Positions 34,111 through 43,796 of a stretch of 64,000 nt of DNA are shown here, piece after piece. A model generated the notes under the pieces. It saw only the letters and a program-made list of their open reading frames with translations, had not been told where the DNA came from and searched no databases. The stretch covers positions 1-64,000 of the forward strand of contig NZ_CP115842.1 of the NCBI RefSeq assembly GCF_013318015.2. The letters are read 5' to 3'. Numbering within the stretch: the first letter of the stretch is position 1; the number at the start of each line of letters is the position of its first letter. Origin of the DNA: Agrobacterium tumefaciens (lineage in GTDB: Bacteria > Pseudomonadota > Alphaproteobacteria > Rhizobiales > Rhizobiaceae). The translations under genes and the position numbers were made by a program.

Positions 34111-34620
34111 ATGAAAAGGCAGATTTTCTTCGCCGTCGCCCTATCGGGTGCGGCAGCAGGTTTTGGAACCGTTTATTCGAGCTCAGCGGACACGCCGCCG
34201 GTACTTGCCTCTCCCATCTATGGTGTCACGCTTCCTGAAGGATATCGTGACTGGAAGTTCATCGCGCCCGCGCAGGAAGCGCCGCCGCTGGACGAGCTTC
34301 GCGCGGTTCTGGCAAACGATGTCGCATTCGACGCCTACAAGAGCGGAACCCTGCCCTTCCCCGACGGCTCGATACTGGTGAAGTTCGCCTATAAGCGGCA
34401 GCAATCCACGGAGTTTCCGCCGGCCACGGTTCCGGGCGCGGCGACCACAGTGCAGGTGATGGTTAAAGACTCCAAGAAATATGCCGCCAGCCACGGCTGG
34501 GGCTTCGGGCGGTTTGTCAACGGCAAGCCGGTGGATGCCGCCCAGCACGAGACGTGCCTCTCCTGCCACGAGGGCAACGTCAAGGACCATGATTTCGTCT
34601 TCACGCGATATGCACCGTAA
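34111..34620 (+). CDS. Cytochrome P460 family protein, exported
   Basis: 169 aa. Signal peptide (MKRQIFFAVALSGAAAGFGT) for export to the periplasm, followed by the cytochrome P460 pattern: LPEGYRDWKFIAP (about residues 42-54), FPDGSILVKFAYK, and the c-type haem site CLSCH (about 151-155) near the C-terminus. P460 proteins carry a haem cross-linked to lysine; some oxidise hydroxylamine, many have unknown activity. Next downstream, across 180 bp, is a DipZ-like thiol-redox gene, which fits haem and disulfide maturation in the periplasm. Substrate cannot be deduced. Confidence 0.82.
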   Translation: MKRQIFFAVALSGAAAGFGTVYSSSADTPPVLASPIYGVTLPEGYRDWKFIAPAQEAPPLDELRAVLANDVAFDAYKSGTLPFPDGSILVKFAYKRQQSTEFPPATVPGAATTVQVMVKDSKKYAASHGWGFGRFVNGKPVDAAQHETCLSCHEGNVKDHDFVFTRYAP

Positions 34621-34800
34621 CCGATGCCGGGGCTCGGGCGATTTCGCCTTCGCGACTGTTCGCCGAACGGCGGCCTCTACACTCGATTACAAATTCACCG
34701 AAGCCCGGACACATCAGGGATACGTGAGGCCGAGAGATTGGCGCCATCGCCGGGTCGCCTTCGCCGCCCGGAGCCGCGAACCCAAGCCTGAAAGGACAAG

Positions 34801-36558
34801 ATGATGACGTTTCTGGTCATTGCCTATCTCGGAGGGGCGCTGACAATTCTCAGCCCCTGTATCCTGCCCATCCTTCCCTTCGTTTTTGCGCGGGCGGGGC
34901 AACCCTTCCTGCGCAGCACGTTGCCCCTGCTTACGGGAATGGCGGCAACCTTTTGCGCCGTCGCGACGCTGGCGGCGGTGGGCGGCAGCTGGGCAATCAG
35001 CGCCAATGAATATGGCCGGCTCGCGGCTCTTGCGCTGCTTGCTATCTTTGGTGTCGGCCTGATTTCGCCCCGCGCGGCCAGCATCATCACCCGTCCGGTC
35101 GTCGAACTCGGTAACCGGCTCGCCAATGCCGCCGGCAAGCCAGGGTCAGTACCGACGATTGCGGGCTCGCTGATACTCGGCATCGCCACCGGCCTTTTGT
35201 GGGCACCCTGCGCGGGACCAATCCTCGGGCTTGTCCTGACGGGGGCGGCCCTGAAGGGGGCCAATCTGGAAACGAGCCTGCTGCTTGCCGCCTATGCCGC
35301 CGGGGCAGCGACATCCCTTGCCGTTGCCATCCTCATCGGCGGTCGGGTATTTGCGGGTATGAAGCGGTCTCTGGGTTTTAGCGAGCGGATCCGCCAAGTG
35401 CTTGGCGCGGCGGTGCTTGCCGGCGTCACGGTCATCGCGCTCGGTCTGGATACGGGTTTCCTGTCGCAGATTTCCTATGCGAGCACGGCATCCTTCGAAC
35501 AGCAGGTGCTCGATCGGCTCCACACCGCCAAAGCGCCTGAAGCGGCGACGGCGGCGGGTGCCAGCGCCAGCGCTACCGCGGCCCGGTCAGAGCTGCCGGT
35601 TGAGGGCAAGGCTCCATCCCTCGACGGCGCCGTCGAGTGGCTCAATTCCCCGCCGCTCACGCGCGAGCAATTGCGTGGCAAGGTCGTCCTCATCGACTTC
35701 TGGACTTATTCCTGCATCAACTGCATCCGCACCATTCCCTATGTGCGGGCCTGGGCAGACAAATACCGCGATCAGGGCCTCGTCGTCATCGGTGTCCACG
35801 CCCCCGAATTCGCCTTTGAAAAGAAGATCGACAATGTCAGGCAGGCCGTCGCCGGCTTCAAGATCGATTACCCGGTGGCAATCGATAATGATTACAAGAT
35901 CTGGCGCGCCTTTGATAACAACTACTGGCCGGCGCATTACCTGATCGATGCCAAGGGCCAGATTCGCTATCACCATTTCGGCGAAGGCAATTATCGGCAG
36001 ACCGAAGAGGCGATCCAGGACCTGCTGCGTGAAGCCGGCAGTAGCGCTTCCTCCAGTGCACCGGTGAGCCCGGAGGCGACAGGGGCTGAAGCAGGTGCGG
36101 ATATCGGGCACATGCGCTCCGGCGAAACCTATATCGGCTACCGACAGGCTGAGAATTTTGCATCCAACGAGGCGGTGCGCGCGGACACGCCGCGCGACTA
36201 CTCCGTCACGACGCCTTCCCTCAACGAATGGGGACTTTCCGGTACCTGGACGGTTGGCGCGGAAGCGGCCACACTTGATGCGGCTGATGGCGGCATCACT
36301 TATCGCTTCAGCGCCCGTGACCTGCATCTGGTCCTTGGGCCGGCAAGCGCCGGAAAACCGGTTCGTTTCCAGGTCACCATCGATGGGCATCCGCCGGGTG
36401 CGGATCACGGCGCCGACACGGACGCCGAAGGCAACGGCGTTGTCACCTCAACCCGTCTTTACCAGCTCGTCCGCCAGTCCGGCACCGTCGAAGCGAGAAC
36501 CTTTGCCATCCGCTTCCTCGACCCCGGCGTGCAGGCCTATGCCTTCACGTTCGGCTGA
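34801..36558 (+). CDS. DipZ-like cytochrome c biogenesis/thioredoxin fusion
   Basis: 585 aa with three parts. Residues about 1-235: CcdA/DsbD-type membrane domain with the paired-Cys helices SPCILPILPF and WAPCAGPILG. Residues about 280-400: periplasmic thioredoxin-like domain with active site CINC (WTYSCINCIR) and VIGVHAPEFAFEK. Residues about 440-585: the C-terminal beta-rich domain found in DipZ proteins. It moves electrons from cytosolic thioredoxin to periplasmic partners. The start is ATGATG at 34801 after AAAGGACAAG. Flanked by P460 and an exported hydrolase; together they look like an envelope redox or stress group. Confidence 0.88.
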   Translation: MMTFLVIAYLGGALTILSPCILPILPFVFARAGQPFLRSTLPLLTGMAATFCAVATLAAVGGSWAISANEYGRLAALALLAIFGVGLISPRAASIITRPVVELGNRLANAAGKPGSVPTIAGSLILGIATGLLWAPCAGPILGLVLTGAALKGANLETSLLLAAYAAGAATSLAVAILIGGRVFAGMKRSLGFSERIRQVLGAAVLAGVTVIALGLDTGFLSQISYASTASFEQQVLDRLHTAKAPEAATAAGASASATAARSELPVEGKAPSLDGAVEWLNSPPLTREQLRGKVVLIDFWTYSCINCIRTIPYVRAWADKYRDQGLVVIGVHAPEFAFEKKIDNVRQAVAGFKIDYPVAIDNDYKIWRAFDNNYWPAHYLIDAKGQIRYHHFGEGNYRQTEEAIQDLLREAGSSASSSAPVSPEATGAEAGADIGHMRSGETYIGYRQAENFASNEAVRADTPRDYSVTTPSLNEWGLSGTWTVGAEAATLDAADGGITYRFSARDLHLVLGPASAGKPVRFQVTIDGHPPGADHGADTDAEGNGVVTSTRLYQLVRQSGTVEARTFAIRFLDPGVQAYAFTFG

Positions 36559-36601
36559 ACCTGCATTTTCCTTCCCTTTCACATTAAACCAAAGGAAAAA
36601 C

Positions 36602-37363
36602 ATGATGCACCGTCGTCTCATGCCAAAATTCGCGCTTGCCGTCGCAACCGCACTGATCGCTTTTGCCGCGCAGGCGGCAGAGGTGAAGAATATCGTCATA
36701 GTCCATGGCGCGCTGGCCGATGGTTCGGCCTGGCGCCGGACGACAGAGATTCTTCAAAGTCGCGGTTTCAACGTCACGATCGTGCAGGAGCCCATCACCT
36801 CGCTTGCCGATGATGTGGCGGCCACCAACCGTGTCCTCGATCTCCAGCAGGGCCCGAGCCTGCTCGTCGGGCACAGCTACGGCGGCATGGTGATTTCGGA
36901 AGCCGGCAATCGACCGGACGTGGCCGGGCTGGTCTATGTCGCCGCCTTCCAGCCGGAGAAGGGAGAGAGCCTTCTCGACCTCGCCGGCTCCAAACCGCCG
37001 GCCGGCAACGGCATCAAGCCAACGAAGGATGGCGCGTTCCTTTATCTCGATCCGGCCGTCTTTGGACAAGATTTCGCCAGCGATCTTCCGCGTGAGGACG
37101 CGACATTCATGGCAAGCAGTCAGGTCTTCGCCGCCAAGGCCGCCTTTGCCGCCAAAGTCGGCGAACCCGCTTGGAAAACAAAGAAAAGCTGGTCGATCGT
37201 CGCGACGCAGGACAGGTCGATCAACCCCGATCTCGAGCGTGACATGGCAAAGCGCGCCGGCAGCGCGGTGACCGAAATTGCGGCAAGCCATGCGGTCTTC
37301 GCCTCCCAGCCCGATAAGGTTGCAGACGTCATCGAACAGGCCGCCCGGCAATCCTCAAAGTAA
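36602..37363 (+). CDS. Exported alpha/beta hydrolase
   Basis: 253 aa. Signal peptide MMHRRLMPKFALAVATALIA...AQAAE, then an alpha/beta hydrolase with the oxyanion turn VHGALADGSAW (about 30-40), nucleophile elbow GHSYGG (Ser about residue 88) and the C-terminal His in ASHAVFASQP. Related to small esterase/salicylate-esterase-like hydrolases of bacteria. The frame extends upstream to 36095 inside the DipZ gene, but AAAGGAAAAAC directly precedes ATG 36602 and the signal peptide begins there. Probably co-transcribed with DipZ (43-bp gap). Substrate unknown. Confidence 0.85.
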   Translation: MMHRRLMPKFALAVATALIAFAAQAAEVKNIVIVHGALADGSAWRRTTEILQSRGFNVTIVQEPITSLADDVAATNRVLDLQQGPSLLVGHSYGGMVISEAGNRPDVAGLVYVAAFQPEKGESLLDLAGSKPPAGNGIKPTKDGAFLYLDPAVFGQDFASDLPREDATFMASSQVFAAKAAFAAKVGEPAWKTKKSWSIVATQDRSINPDLERDMAKRAGSAVTEIAASHAVFASQPDKVADVIEQAARQSSK

Positions 37364-37386
37364 GCGCACCTCGGTAAGATCAAATG

Positions 37387-37413
37387 CAGCCGCCCCGGAT
37401 GCTGGGGCGGCTG
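37387..37413 (+). terminator. Rho-independent terminator
   Basis: CAGCCGCCCC (37387-37396), 7-nt loop, GGGGCGGCTG (37404-37413), followed by TTTGCG. It ends the P460/DipZ/hydrolase transcript 24 bp after the hydrolase stop. Confidence 0.75.
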
Positions 37414-37564
37414 TTTGCGTTGGAAGGGCGAGACAAATGTATCAGTCTGTATCCGGAATGCACCCTGCTACAAAACCATTCACAGTCGCCTCCCTTGGGA
37501 CACATCGACGATACACGCACCCTGTTACCTGCCCGGCATCCAACACGGACAGGAGAGACAGCCA

Positions 37565-38611
37565 ATGACTTCCGAGATCAATTTCCAGCGCCGCCGCTTC
37601 TTTGGCATTGCCGCAATGACGGTTGCCGCCGTCGAATTCGCTTCAGTAGGCCTTGCTCATGCCAAGGGCGAAGCGCCTTCGCCTCAGCCGTCAACCGGAC
37701 GCGACGGAGCCACCTCCTTTGGCGCCCTGAAGCAGGTTGAAGCGGGTGTACTCAGCGTCGGTTACGCAGAAGCTGGCCCCGCAGACGGCCCGGTCGCGCT
37801 GCTGCTGCACGGATGGCCCTACGACATCTACAGCTATGTCGATGTCGCGCCCATCCTTGCATCGGCTGGATATCGGGTGCTCATCCCCTATCTGCGCGGA
37901 TATGGCACGACCCGTTTTCTCTCGGACGACACGGCACGCAATGGACAGCAGGCGGCGCTTGCGGTCGACATGATCGCCTTTCTCGACGCACTAGGCGTCA
38001 AGCAGGCCGTCGTGGCCGGTTATGACTGGGGCGCTCGCACCGCCGACATCATGGCCGCACTCTGGCCCGAACGTTGCACCGGGCTCGTGTCGGTCAGCGG
38101 CTATCTCATCGGCAGCCAGGAGATCAACAGGAAGCCGCTTCCGCCCAAGGCGGAACTCTCTTGGTGGTATCAGTTCTATTTCGCGACTGAACGCGGCCGT
38201 GCGGGTTACGCAGCGAACACCCGCGACTTCGTGCGCCTGATCTGGCAGACGGCATCTCCGACCTGGAAATTCAGTAACGAGACCTTCAATCGTTCGGCCA
38301 CCGCATTCGACAATCCCGACCATGTGGCCATCACCATCCATAACTACCGCTGGCGGTTGGCACTGGCAGACGGGGAAGCCAAGTACGATAAATACGAGCG
38401 CCAGCTTGCGAAACTTCCCGTCATCACCGTGCCGACGATAACCTTGGAAGGCGACGCCAACGGTGCTCCGCATCCGGACCCTTCCGCCTATGCATCGAAG
38501 TTTTCCGGCAAATACCAGCACCGCAACATCAGCGGCGGCATCGGCCATAACCTGCCTCAGGAAGCGCCAGAGGCTTTTGCCAGGGCTGTTCTGGACGTCG
38601 CAAAGCTTTAA
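37565..38611 (+). CDS. Tat-exported alpha/beta hydrolase (epoxide hydrolase-like)
   Basis: 348 aa. Twin-arginine signal FQRRRFFGIAAMTVAAVEFA at the N-terminus, so folded export to the periplasm is expected. Core features: HGWPYDIYSY oxyanion loop, nucleophile elbow GYDWGA (Asp nucleophile, about residue 155), typical of epoxide hydrolases and haloalkane dehalogenases, and catalytic His in GGIGHNLPQEAP. The frame is open back to 37415, but ATG 37565 fits the signal peptide. Followed by a two-component system 95 bp downstream. Substrate is unknown; an Asp nucleophile argues against a simple serine esterase. Confidence 0.85.
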   Translation: MTSEINFQRRRFFGIAAMTVAAVEFASVGLAHAKGEAPSPQPSTGRDGATSFGALKQVEAGVLSVGYAEAGPADGPVALLLHGWPYDIYSYVDVAPILASAGYRVLIPYLRGYGTTRFLSDDTARNGQQAALAVDMIAFLDALGVKQAVVAGYDWGARTADIMAALWPERCTGLVSVSGYLIGSQEINRKPLPPKAELSWWYQFYFATERGRAGYAANTRDFVRLIWQTASPTWKFSNETFNRSATAFDNPDHVAITIHNYRWRLALADGEAKYDKYERQLAKLPVITVPTITLEGDANGAPHPDPSAYASKFSGKYQHRNISGGIGHNLPQEAPEAFARAVLDVAKL

Positions 38612-38706
38612 ACTTGCCGAAGCCCGCGAACCGTTGTCTTACTGCATGTGACAGCGGGGCGCGCGGTAGCGGGCCACTCGAACCGTCCGGACGACGAAGG
38701 CATCCA

Positions 38707-39447
38707 ATGGACCATATCGACCATATTCTCGTCGTGGACGACGACAGGGAAATCCGGGAGCTGGTCTCCAGCTACCTGAAGAAGAACGGCCTACGTACGA
38801 GCGTGGCGGCCGATGGACGGCAGATGAGAAGTTTTCTCGACGGCAATACCGTCGATCTCATCGTGCTCGACGTGATGATGCCTGGCGATGACGGGCTAGT
38901 TTTATGCCGAGAGCTGCGGGCGGGGAAACACAAAGCCACGCCGGTGCTGATGCTGACGGCCCGCGATGACGAGATGGATCGCATTATCGGGCTCGAAATG
39001 GGCGCCGACGACTATCTGTCGAAGCCCTTCGCTGCCCGTGAGCTTCTTGCGCGGATCAAAGCCATCCTGCGCCGCACGCGGATGCTGCCTCCCAATCTGC
39101 AGATCAGCGAGGCCGGGCAACTCCTGACCTTTGGTGAGTGGCGCCTCGACACGGTGGGCCGTCACCTGCTCGACAGGGAGGGCACGACCGTGGCCTTGAG
39201 CGGCGCCGAATACCGGCTCCTCAGGGTCTTCATCGATCATCCCCAGCGCGTCCTCAACCGGGACCAGCTGTTAAATCTAACTCGGGGCCGCGATGCCGAA
39301 CTTTTCGATCGGTCGATCGATCTTCTCGTGAGCCGCGTGCGCCAAAGGCTGGGGGATGACGCGCGCGAACCCGTCTACATCAAGACGGTGCGGGCGGAAG
39401 GCTATGTCTTTGCGGTCCCCGTGGAGATTTCGGAGCCGCGGATATGA
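38707..39447 (+). CDS. OmpR/PhoB-family response regulator
   Basis: 246 aa. Receiver domain (about 1-120) with acidic pocket DDD (11-13), phosphoacceptor Asp55 in VLDVMMPGDDG, Thr in MLTARDD and Lys in LSKPF; C-terminal winged-helix OmpR domain with LSGAEYRLLRVFIDHPQRVL and VSRVRQRLGDD...IKTVRAEGYVF. Start ATG 38707, preceded by GAAGG six bases upstream; the frame open to 38614 is not needed. Its stop overlaps the histidine kinase start by 4 bp. It probably controls envelope-stress or neighbouring exported-enzyme genes, which is inference from position. Confidence 0.93.
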   Translation: MDHIDHILVVDDDREIRELVSSYLKKNGLRTSVAADGRQMRSFLDGNTVDLIVLDVMMPGDDGLVLCRELRAGKHKATPVLMLTARDDEMDRIIGLEMGADDYLSKPFAARELLARIKAILRRTRMLPPNLQISEAGQLLTFGEWRLDTVGRHLLDREGTTVALSGAEYRLLRVFIDHPQRVLNRDQLLNLTRGRDAELFDRSIDLLVSRVRQRLGDDAREPVYIKTVRAEGYVFAVPVEISEPRI

Positions 39448-40760
39448 ACGGCCCACGCCTGCTCGCCGGCTGGTGGCCGCGCTCGTTGCGGTCCAGACTT
39501 TTCATCATCCTGTTTGCGGGCCTCGCCATTGCCTACGGTCTGTCGTTCAGCATCCTCTTTGCCGAACGATATATGTCGGCAAAGGCGGTCATGCTCGGCA
39601 CTCTTGAGCAGGATCTGGCTGTATCGATCGCAATAATCGACCGCCTGCCTGCGGAAGAGCGGGCGCAATGGGTCCATCGCCTGAGCCGCAGCAATTATCA
39701 ACTCGTCCTCGGCCCGGGTGTTCCAGGTGTTTCCGACATGTCCGGCCGCGGCGCTGAAATTGCGCAGAGGATCGAGGAGGCCGCAGGACACCGTTTCCCC
39801 GTCAAGGTCGAGTCCATTCCCGGCGACGGCAAGCGGCTTCAGGCGCATCTGACGCTATCGGACGGCTCGCCCCTCACAATTGACGTGACACCGCGCGGCG
39901 TGATGCCGCTGGCGGAGTGGCTGCCTTATGTCTTCGCCGCGCAGATGGCGCTTCTTCTTCTGTGCACCTGGTTTGCAGTGCGACAGACGACCAGACCGCT
40001 CAGCGCGCTGGCTGCGGCAGCCGAAGCGTTGGATCCGGGGGAAAAGGGGTTGCCGATGAGTGAGAGCGGCCCAAGCGAAGTTGTCCACGCCGCCCGCGCC
40101 TTCAACGCGATGCGCGATCGCGTCGCCCAATATCTCGAGGAGCGGGTCCAGATTCTTGCGGCGATTTCGCACGACCTGCAGACGCCCATCACCCGGATGC
40201 GGTTGCGGGCCGACATGGCAGACGATACGCCGGAAAAGGAAAAGCTGGTCAGTGACCTGCGTGAAATCGAACGTCTAGTACAGGATGGTATCGCTTATGC
40301 ACGCAGCGCTCATGGCAATGGCGAGAAATCCTCACGTATCGATCTGGCCTCTTTCATCGACAGCATAGCTTACGACTATCAGGATACCGGAAAAGCAGTC
40401 ACGGTTGACGGTATGGTGCGCGGCACAGTATCGACAAAGCCACATGCCCTGCGAAGAATCCTGACGAACTTGATAGATAACGCACTCAAATTCGGGGGCA
40501 GTGCGGAAATCAAGGTCGACCGGCGCACTGAAGGCACCGTGGTCATCACGGTGCTCGATCGTGGGCCGGGCATCCCCGACGAGATGCTGCAAAATGCCAT
40601 GCAGCCCTTTTTCCGGATTGAAACATCGAGAAACCGCGACACCGGCGGAACAGGACTCGGACTTGCGATCGCGCAGCAGCTCGCCGGAACAATCGGCGGT
40701 TCAGTGCGCCTCTATAACAGGCAAGGCGGCGGGCTTGCAGCCGAGGTGGCTTTTGCCTGA
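39444..40760 (+). CDS. Sensor histidine kinase
   Basis: 438 aa. Two membrane helices (about 18-41 and 160-179) bracket a periplasmic sensor of about 120 residues, then HAMP, the dimerisation H-box ISHDLQTPITRM (His243), and the ATP-binding domain with N-box ILTNLIDNALKFGG, G1 LDRGPGIP, F FFRIETSR and G2 GGTGLGLAIAQQ. Cognate partner of the overlapping OmpR-type regulator. The periplasmic part is not recognised, so the stimulus is unknown. The architecture is that of EnvZ-like kinases. Confidence 0.92.
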   Translation: MNGPRLLAGWWPRSLRSRLFIILFAGLAIAYGLSFSILFAERYMSAKAVMLGTLEQDLAVSIAIIDRLPAEERAQWVHRLSRSNYQLVLGPGVPGVSDMSGRGAEIAQRIEEAAGHRFPVKVESIPGDGKRLQAHLTLSDGSPLTIDVTPRGVMPLAEWLPYVFAAQMALLLLCTWFAVRQTTRPLSALAAAAEALDPGEKGLPMSESGPSEVVHAARAFNAMRDRVAQYLEERVQILAAISHDLQTPITRMRLRADMADDTPEKEKLVSDLREIERLVQDGIAYARSAHGNGEKSSRIDLASFIDSIAYDYQDTGKAVTVDGMVRGTVSTKPHALRRILTNLIDNALKFGGSAEIKVDRRTEGTVVITVLDRGPGIPDEMLQNAMQPFFRIETSRNRDTGGTGLGLAIAQQLAGTIGGSVRLYNRQGGGLAAEVAFA

Positions 40761-40792
40761 GAGGGACGCAGGTCAACGATAAGTATCCCTTA

Positions 40793-41896
40793 TCATTTGA
40801 TCACCACTGGCTCCGGAATAACGACGGCTTGGGCCTTAGCCGAAGTAAGCACTTCGCCAGATGGTGTGTGCGCCATACCATCGACAACGTTCCAGCGAAT
40901 GAGCTTCCCGTGGAGAGTCGCATAGCAGCTATTATCGCTCGCAGCCGTCACTCTCATTGACGACCTCCAGCAGACGTGATTGTGAAGCTTAGGATCCACG
41001 ATGGCCTTGCATCCACTGGGATCTGACCTTCCCGTTCGATACCATGGTGTCGCTTGCACAGTCGACAACAGGAAAGCCCAACCACTCTTAGGATCCGCAC
41101 AGACTGTCGGGCTGTCCGTGCTATTATCATAGGAATACACTCCGACCATTGCTACCTCATTCGTGCCTGGGCGAGGCACCCAAGTCTCCTCCTCTGGCTG
41201 CAGCACCTGACGTTTTGGTAGATACGCTTGAGCCGAACCGTGCTCTACGTTAACGGATACAAGCCAGTCCGTTGCGCCGTTCGGAAGCGTGACCGTGATC
41301 GTGCAAGTCTTTCCAGACTCGAACACAGTCCCCTTCTTCCTGCATGAATCCCCACTTGTCACATTAATACCTTTGGGGATTGTGATGTCTTCGGTAAGCG
41401 CCGTAGTAGTGTCTACGCCCTTCTTAACCGGATATGTATGCCACTCCAAAATAAGGGCGGCATCATCAACATCGTAGACTTCAAACCGCGCTGTGAAGCC
41501 GCCATTCCTTACACATTCAGCCCATCTTTTCAAAATTTCCTTGTCGCCTGAGGCTAACAGAATTGAACTTTCGTTCTTGACGATGGTTGAAATGTTCAAC
41601 TTTGAGCCAATCTCGTCGATATACCGTTGAAAATCCTTTTCGTCATTGCTGCCGGTGAGAGAGAAACCTCCGTAGCCAAAGCCTCCACTGGCGGCAAGGT
41701 CCCGGGCAATTTCCGCGCTAGACTTTCTGGTATATTCCGCGGCCAAGATTTGCTGAAAAAACATTCCGTATCTGTATTGAGACACCTGTTTAGTGCCATC
41801 AACTAGGACTTCTCCACAATTGTTGGCCGAAGCAGGACTCGATAAGGCGGAGAAGCCGAGAAGCAGTGACACAAATAAAAAAAGCCATCGAGTCAT
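40793..41896 (-). CDS. Exported protein of unknown function
   Basis: 367 aa with a clear signal peptide (TRWLFLFVSLLLGFSALSSPASA) and mature region with several Cys (CGEVL, AECVRNGG, SCRKKG, KTCTITV, CADPKSG, GCKAIV, HNHVCW, NSCYATL), suggesting disulfides in the periplasm. A GGFGYGGFSLTG motif lies near residue 72. No family recognised. It is convergent with the histidine kinase, with a small stem GATAAG-TATCC-CTTATC at its 3' end. Base composition is more A+T-rich than its left neighbours, so it may have been acquired. Confidence 0.75.
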   Translation of the reverse strand: MTRWLFLFVSLLLGFSALSSPASANNCGEVLVDGTKQVSQYRYGMFFQQILAAEYTRKSSAEIARDLAASGGFGYGGFSLTGSNDEKDFQRYIDEIGSKLNISTIVKNESSILLASGDKEILKRWAECVRNGGFTARFEVYDVDDAALILEWHTYPVKKGVDTTTALTEDITIPKGINVTSGDSCRKKGTVFESGKTCTITVTLPNGATDWLVSVNVEHGSAQAYLPKRQVLQPEEETWVPRPGTNEVAMVGVYSYDNSTDSPTVCADPKSGWAFLLSTVQATPWYRTGRSDPSGCKAIVDPKLHNHVCWRSSMRVTAASDNSCYATLHGKLIRWNVVDGMAHTPSGEVLTSAKAQAVVIPEPVVIK

Positions 41897-42573
41897 TTTG
41901 AATCCTCCAAATGAGTTCGATTAAGGGCAAAATTACTACTCTGGATGTTGGCCCGCAATTCATCTAAAAGGTGTAATGATCCGGGTTCCCGCAGGTTTGC
42001 AACCGATTTATATGCGACCACAGACGTGCTTGGACCACAATATCTGCGAGCAAAAAGCCTACATGAGAACGGCTGCAATAATCGGGCTTCTAGGCAGCGA
42101 CCCGATTTATGGACTTTCGAAATCGCTGGGGAGGACAACGAGGAGGTATTCCGCTGGAGGCGCCCGATGTCATCTTGGATTTCACCGCGAAGCTTCGACC
42201 TCCCCCAGTGCGAGGCCGGAGCGATTTCTACCCGTCGCGTCGAAGAGCAGTTCAAGTGACCGAATGTCTATCCGGATGAGCGGCCGCGATCTCCCGGAAA
42301 CCAGCCCGCGCTCGACACGACAAAGATTTGCCGTGAAATCCAAGTGACCTCGTTCCAAACGCTAATGATAGGATCGACTTTACTTGCGGTTCTTTGCCGT
42401 CACGGTGTCGGACATAGTTCCCCGTTCCTACTGCCTGTGGGTTACTGCTTGCCGACTCTGCTGATTGGTTGAGCGTTGGCCATGGCCAACCTGTCTCAGC
42501 ATTCTCACAGCGTGCAGATCGGGACAAATCACGGTCCCAGCGACCGCCGAAACCCGCGATTCTGGAGCCTCTC
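41897..42573. other. Long non-coding or decayed region
   Basis: About 680 bp between the exported protein gene and a recombinase pseudogene. Several open frames of 60-125 codons occur on both strands, none with a ribosome site or protein-like composition. Probably degraded mobile DNA. Confidence 0.4.
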
Positions 42574-43395
42574 GTGACTAAAGCGACGACATCACAAACC
42601 TCCGTCGAGCGGCGCGCCGAAGAACTCGACACCATCGCGTCCGTCCTGCCGCTCGAGCGTCGCGACGAGCTCGCCGAGCTGCTTACTGATCAGGACGTCG
42701 AGACGCTGCGCCATCTCGTCAACCAGGGCATGGGCGACAACACGCTGCGGGCGCTGATCTTCGATCTTGCCTATCTTGAAGCCTGGGGGCTGGCGATCAC
42801 TGGCAATTCTCTTCCCTGGGCTGCACCGGAAGCACTACTGCTGAAATTTGTCGCCATCACCTCTGGGACACGGAAAAACGCGCAACAGATCCCGACCACG
42901 GCATGCCAGCTACGGTCGATGAAAACCTCCGGCGTCAGGGCTTTCTGAAATCCGTTGGCACGCACGCGCCGTCTACGTTGCGCCGGCGGCTGGCGAACTG
43001 GTCGACGCTGATCAAGTGGCGCGGCCTCAATGTCGCCTTCACCTCCCTGCCCTCAGGTCGGCCATACGCCTTGCAGTACGCGCCGCTCCGCGAACCCGGG
43101 GTCGCAAGAGCGCAGCGTGTTTCGGGGGGGCGGGCGATGTGGCACCGTGTCGAAGCGCGCGCTCGATCCGCAGTCGTTCAATGCGATCATCAAACAGCGG
43201 GCGGAGATGGCGGGATTGGATGCGGCTGAGTTTTCGGAGCACCGCCTGCGGTCCGGTTATCTAACCGAGGCTGCCAACCGCGGAATTCCCCTGCCAGAAG
43301 CCATGGAGCAATCACGCCACCGATCTGTCCAGCAAGCATTCAGCTATTATAACAGTGCTACACGGAGAAGCAGGCGAGCGGCCCGATTGTTGTAG
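42574..43395 (+). pseudogene. Tyrosine recombinase, frameshifted and internally deleted
   Basis: Starts GTG 42574: the N-terminal domain reads RRAEELDTIASVLPLERRDE and DVETLRHLVNQGMGDNTLRA, then shifts frame near 42905 to MPATVDENLRRQGFLKSVGT and LRRRLANWSTLIKWRG, then after about 43090 jumps to KRALDPQSFNAIIKQRAEMA and HRLRSGYLTEAANRG...SYYNSATRRSRRAARLL. The box II HxLR and the terminal Tyr survive, but the middle, including the box I Arg, is missing, leaving about 120-150 codons lost. This is a common rhizobial recombinase type; this copy is dead. Confidence 0.82.
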
Positions 43396-43409
43396 ATCGG
43401 GTCTCACTG

Positions 43410-43796
43410 TCAGAATTGCCAGGGCGAGATCTTGAGGTTTCGGGTCACCAACCGGCAACCTTTGATCCGCGCTATCGCCGCGATCATGCCGTTCGGAGCC
43501 GACATCCACCTCCCCTGCCGCGCAGCGTCTCCCATGATATCGCCATAGGCCAATGCTGCTTCTTCCGTGAAGGCAAACATCTTGTCGGAGAACCGGCAAC
43601 GCCAGCTCACAAGTCCCTCTTCCAGGCGATCGGCGGGCTGAACCGGCCTGATCTTTTGAATACCAAAAGCGATCTCAGCAACTGCAACCGTCGGCAATGC
43701 CAATTCGGCGTCGTGACGAACCAGCTATGGTATGATCGCAGAATCGGGAGCTTCCCTCAAAGTCTCCGACATCACATTTGTGTCGAGAAAAATCAA
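43410..43796 (-). pseudogene. vapC: VapC-type PIN toxin, inactivated
   Basis: Starts at TTG 43796, overlapping the antitoxin stop (TTGA). It opens with the PIN signature LIFLDTNVMSETLREAPDSA, but codon 24 is TAG (43725-43727) where a Trp is expected, then continues in frame as LVRHDAELALPTVAVAEIAF. Near the end, RLVTRNLKISPWQF lacks the segment between RNL and ISPW that normally carries the DF acidic residue, so there is also an in-frame deletion. Two independent lesions make toxin activity very unlikely. Confidence 0.8.

Noticed and set aside
36095..36601. Long upstream extension of the exported hydrolase frame
   Set aside because: It lies inside the DipZ-like gene in another frame; signal peptide and ribosome site define ATG 36602.
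41893..42255. 120-codon minus-strand frame upstream of the exported protein
   Set aside because: No ribosome site, unlike any protein family, and a plus-strand frame of similar quality overlaps it.
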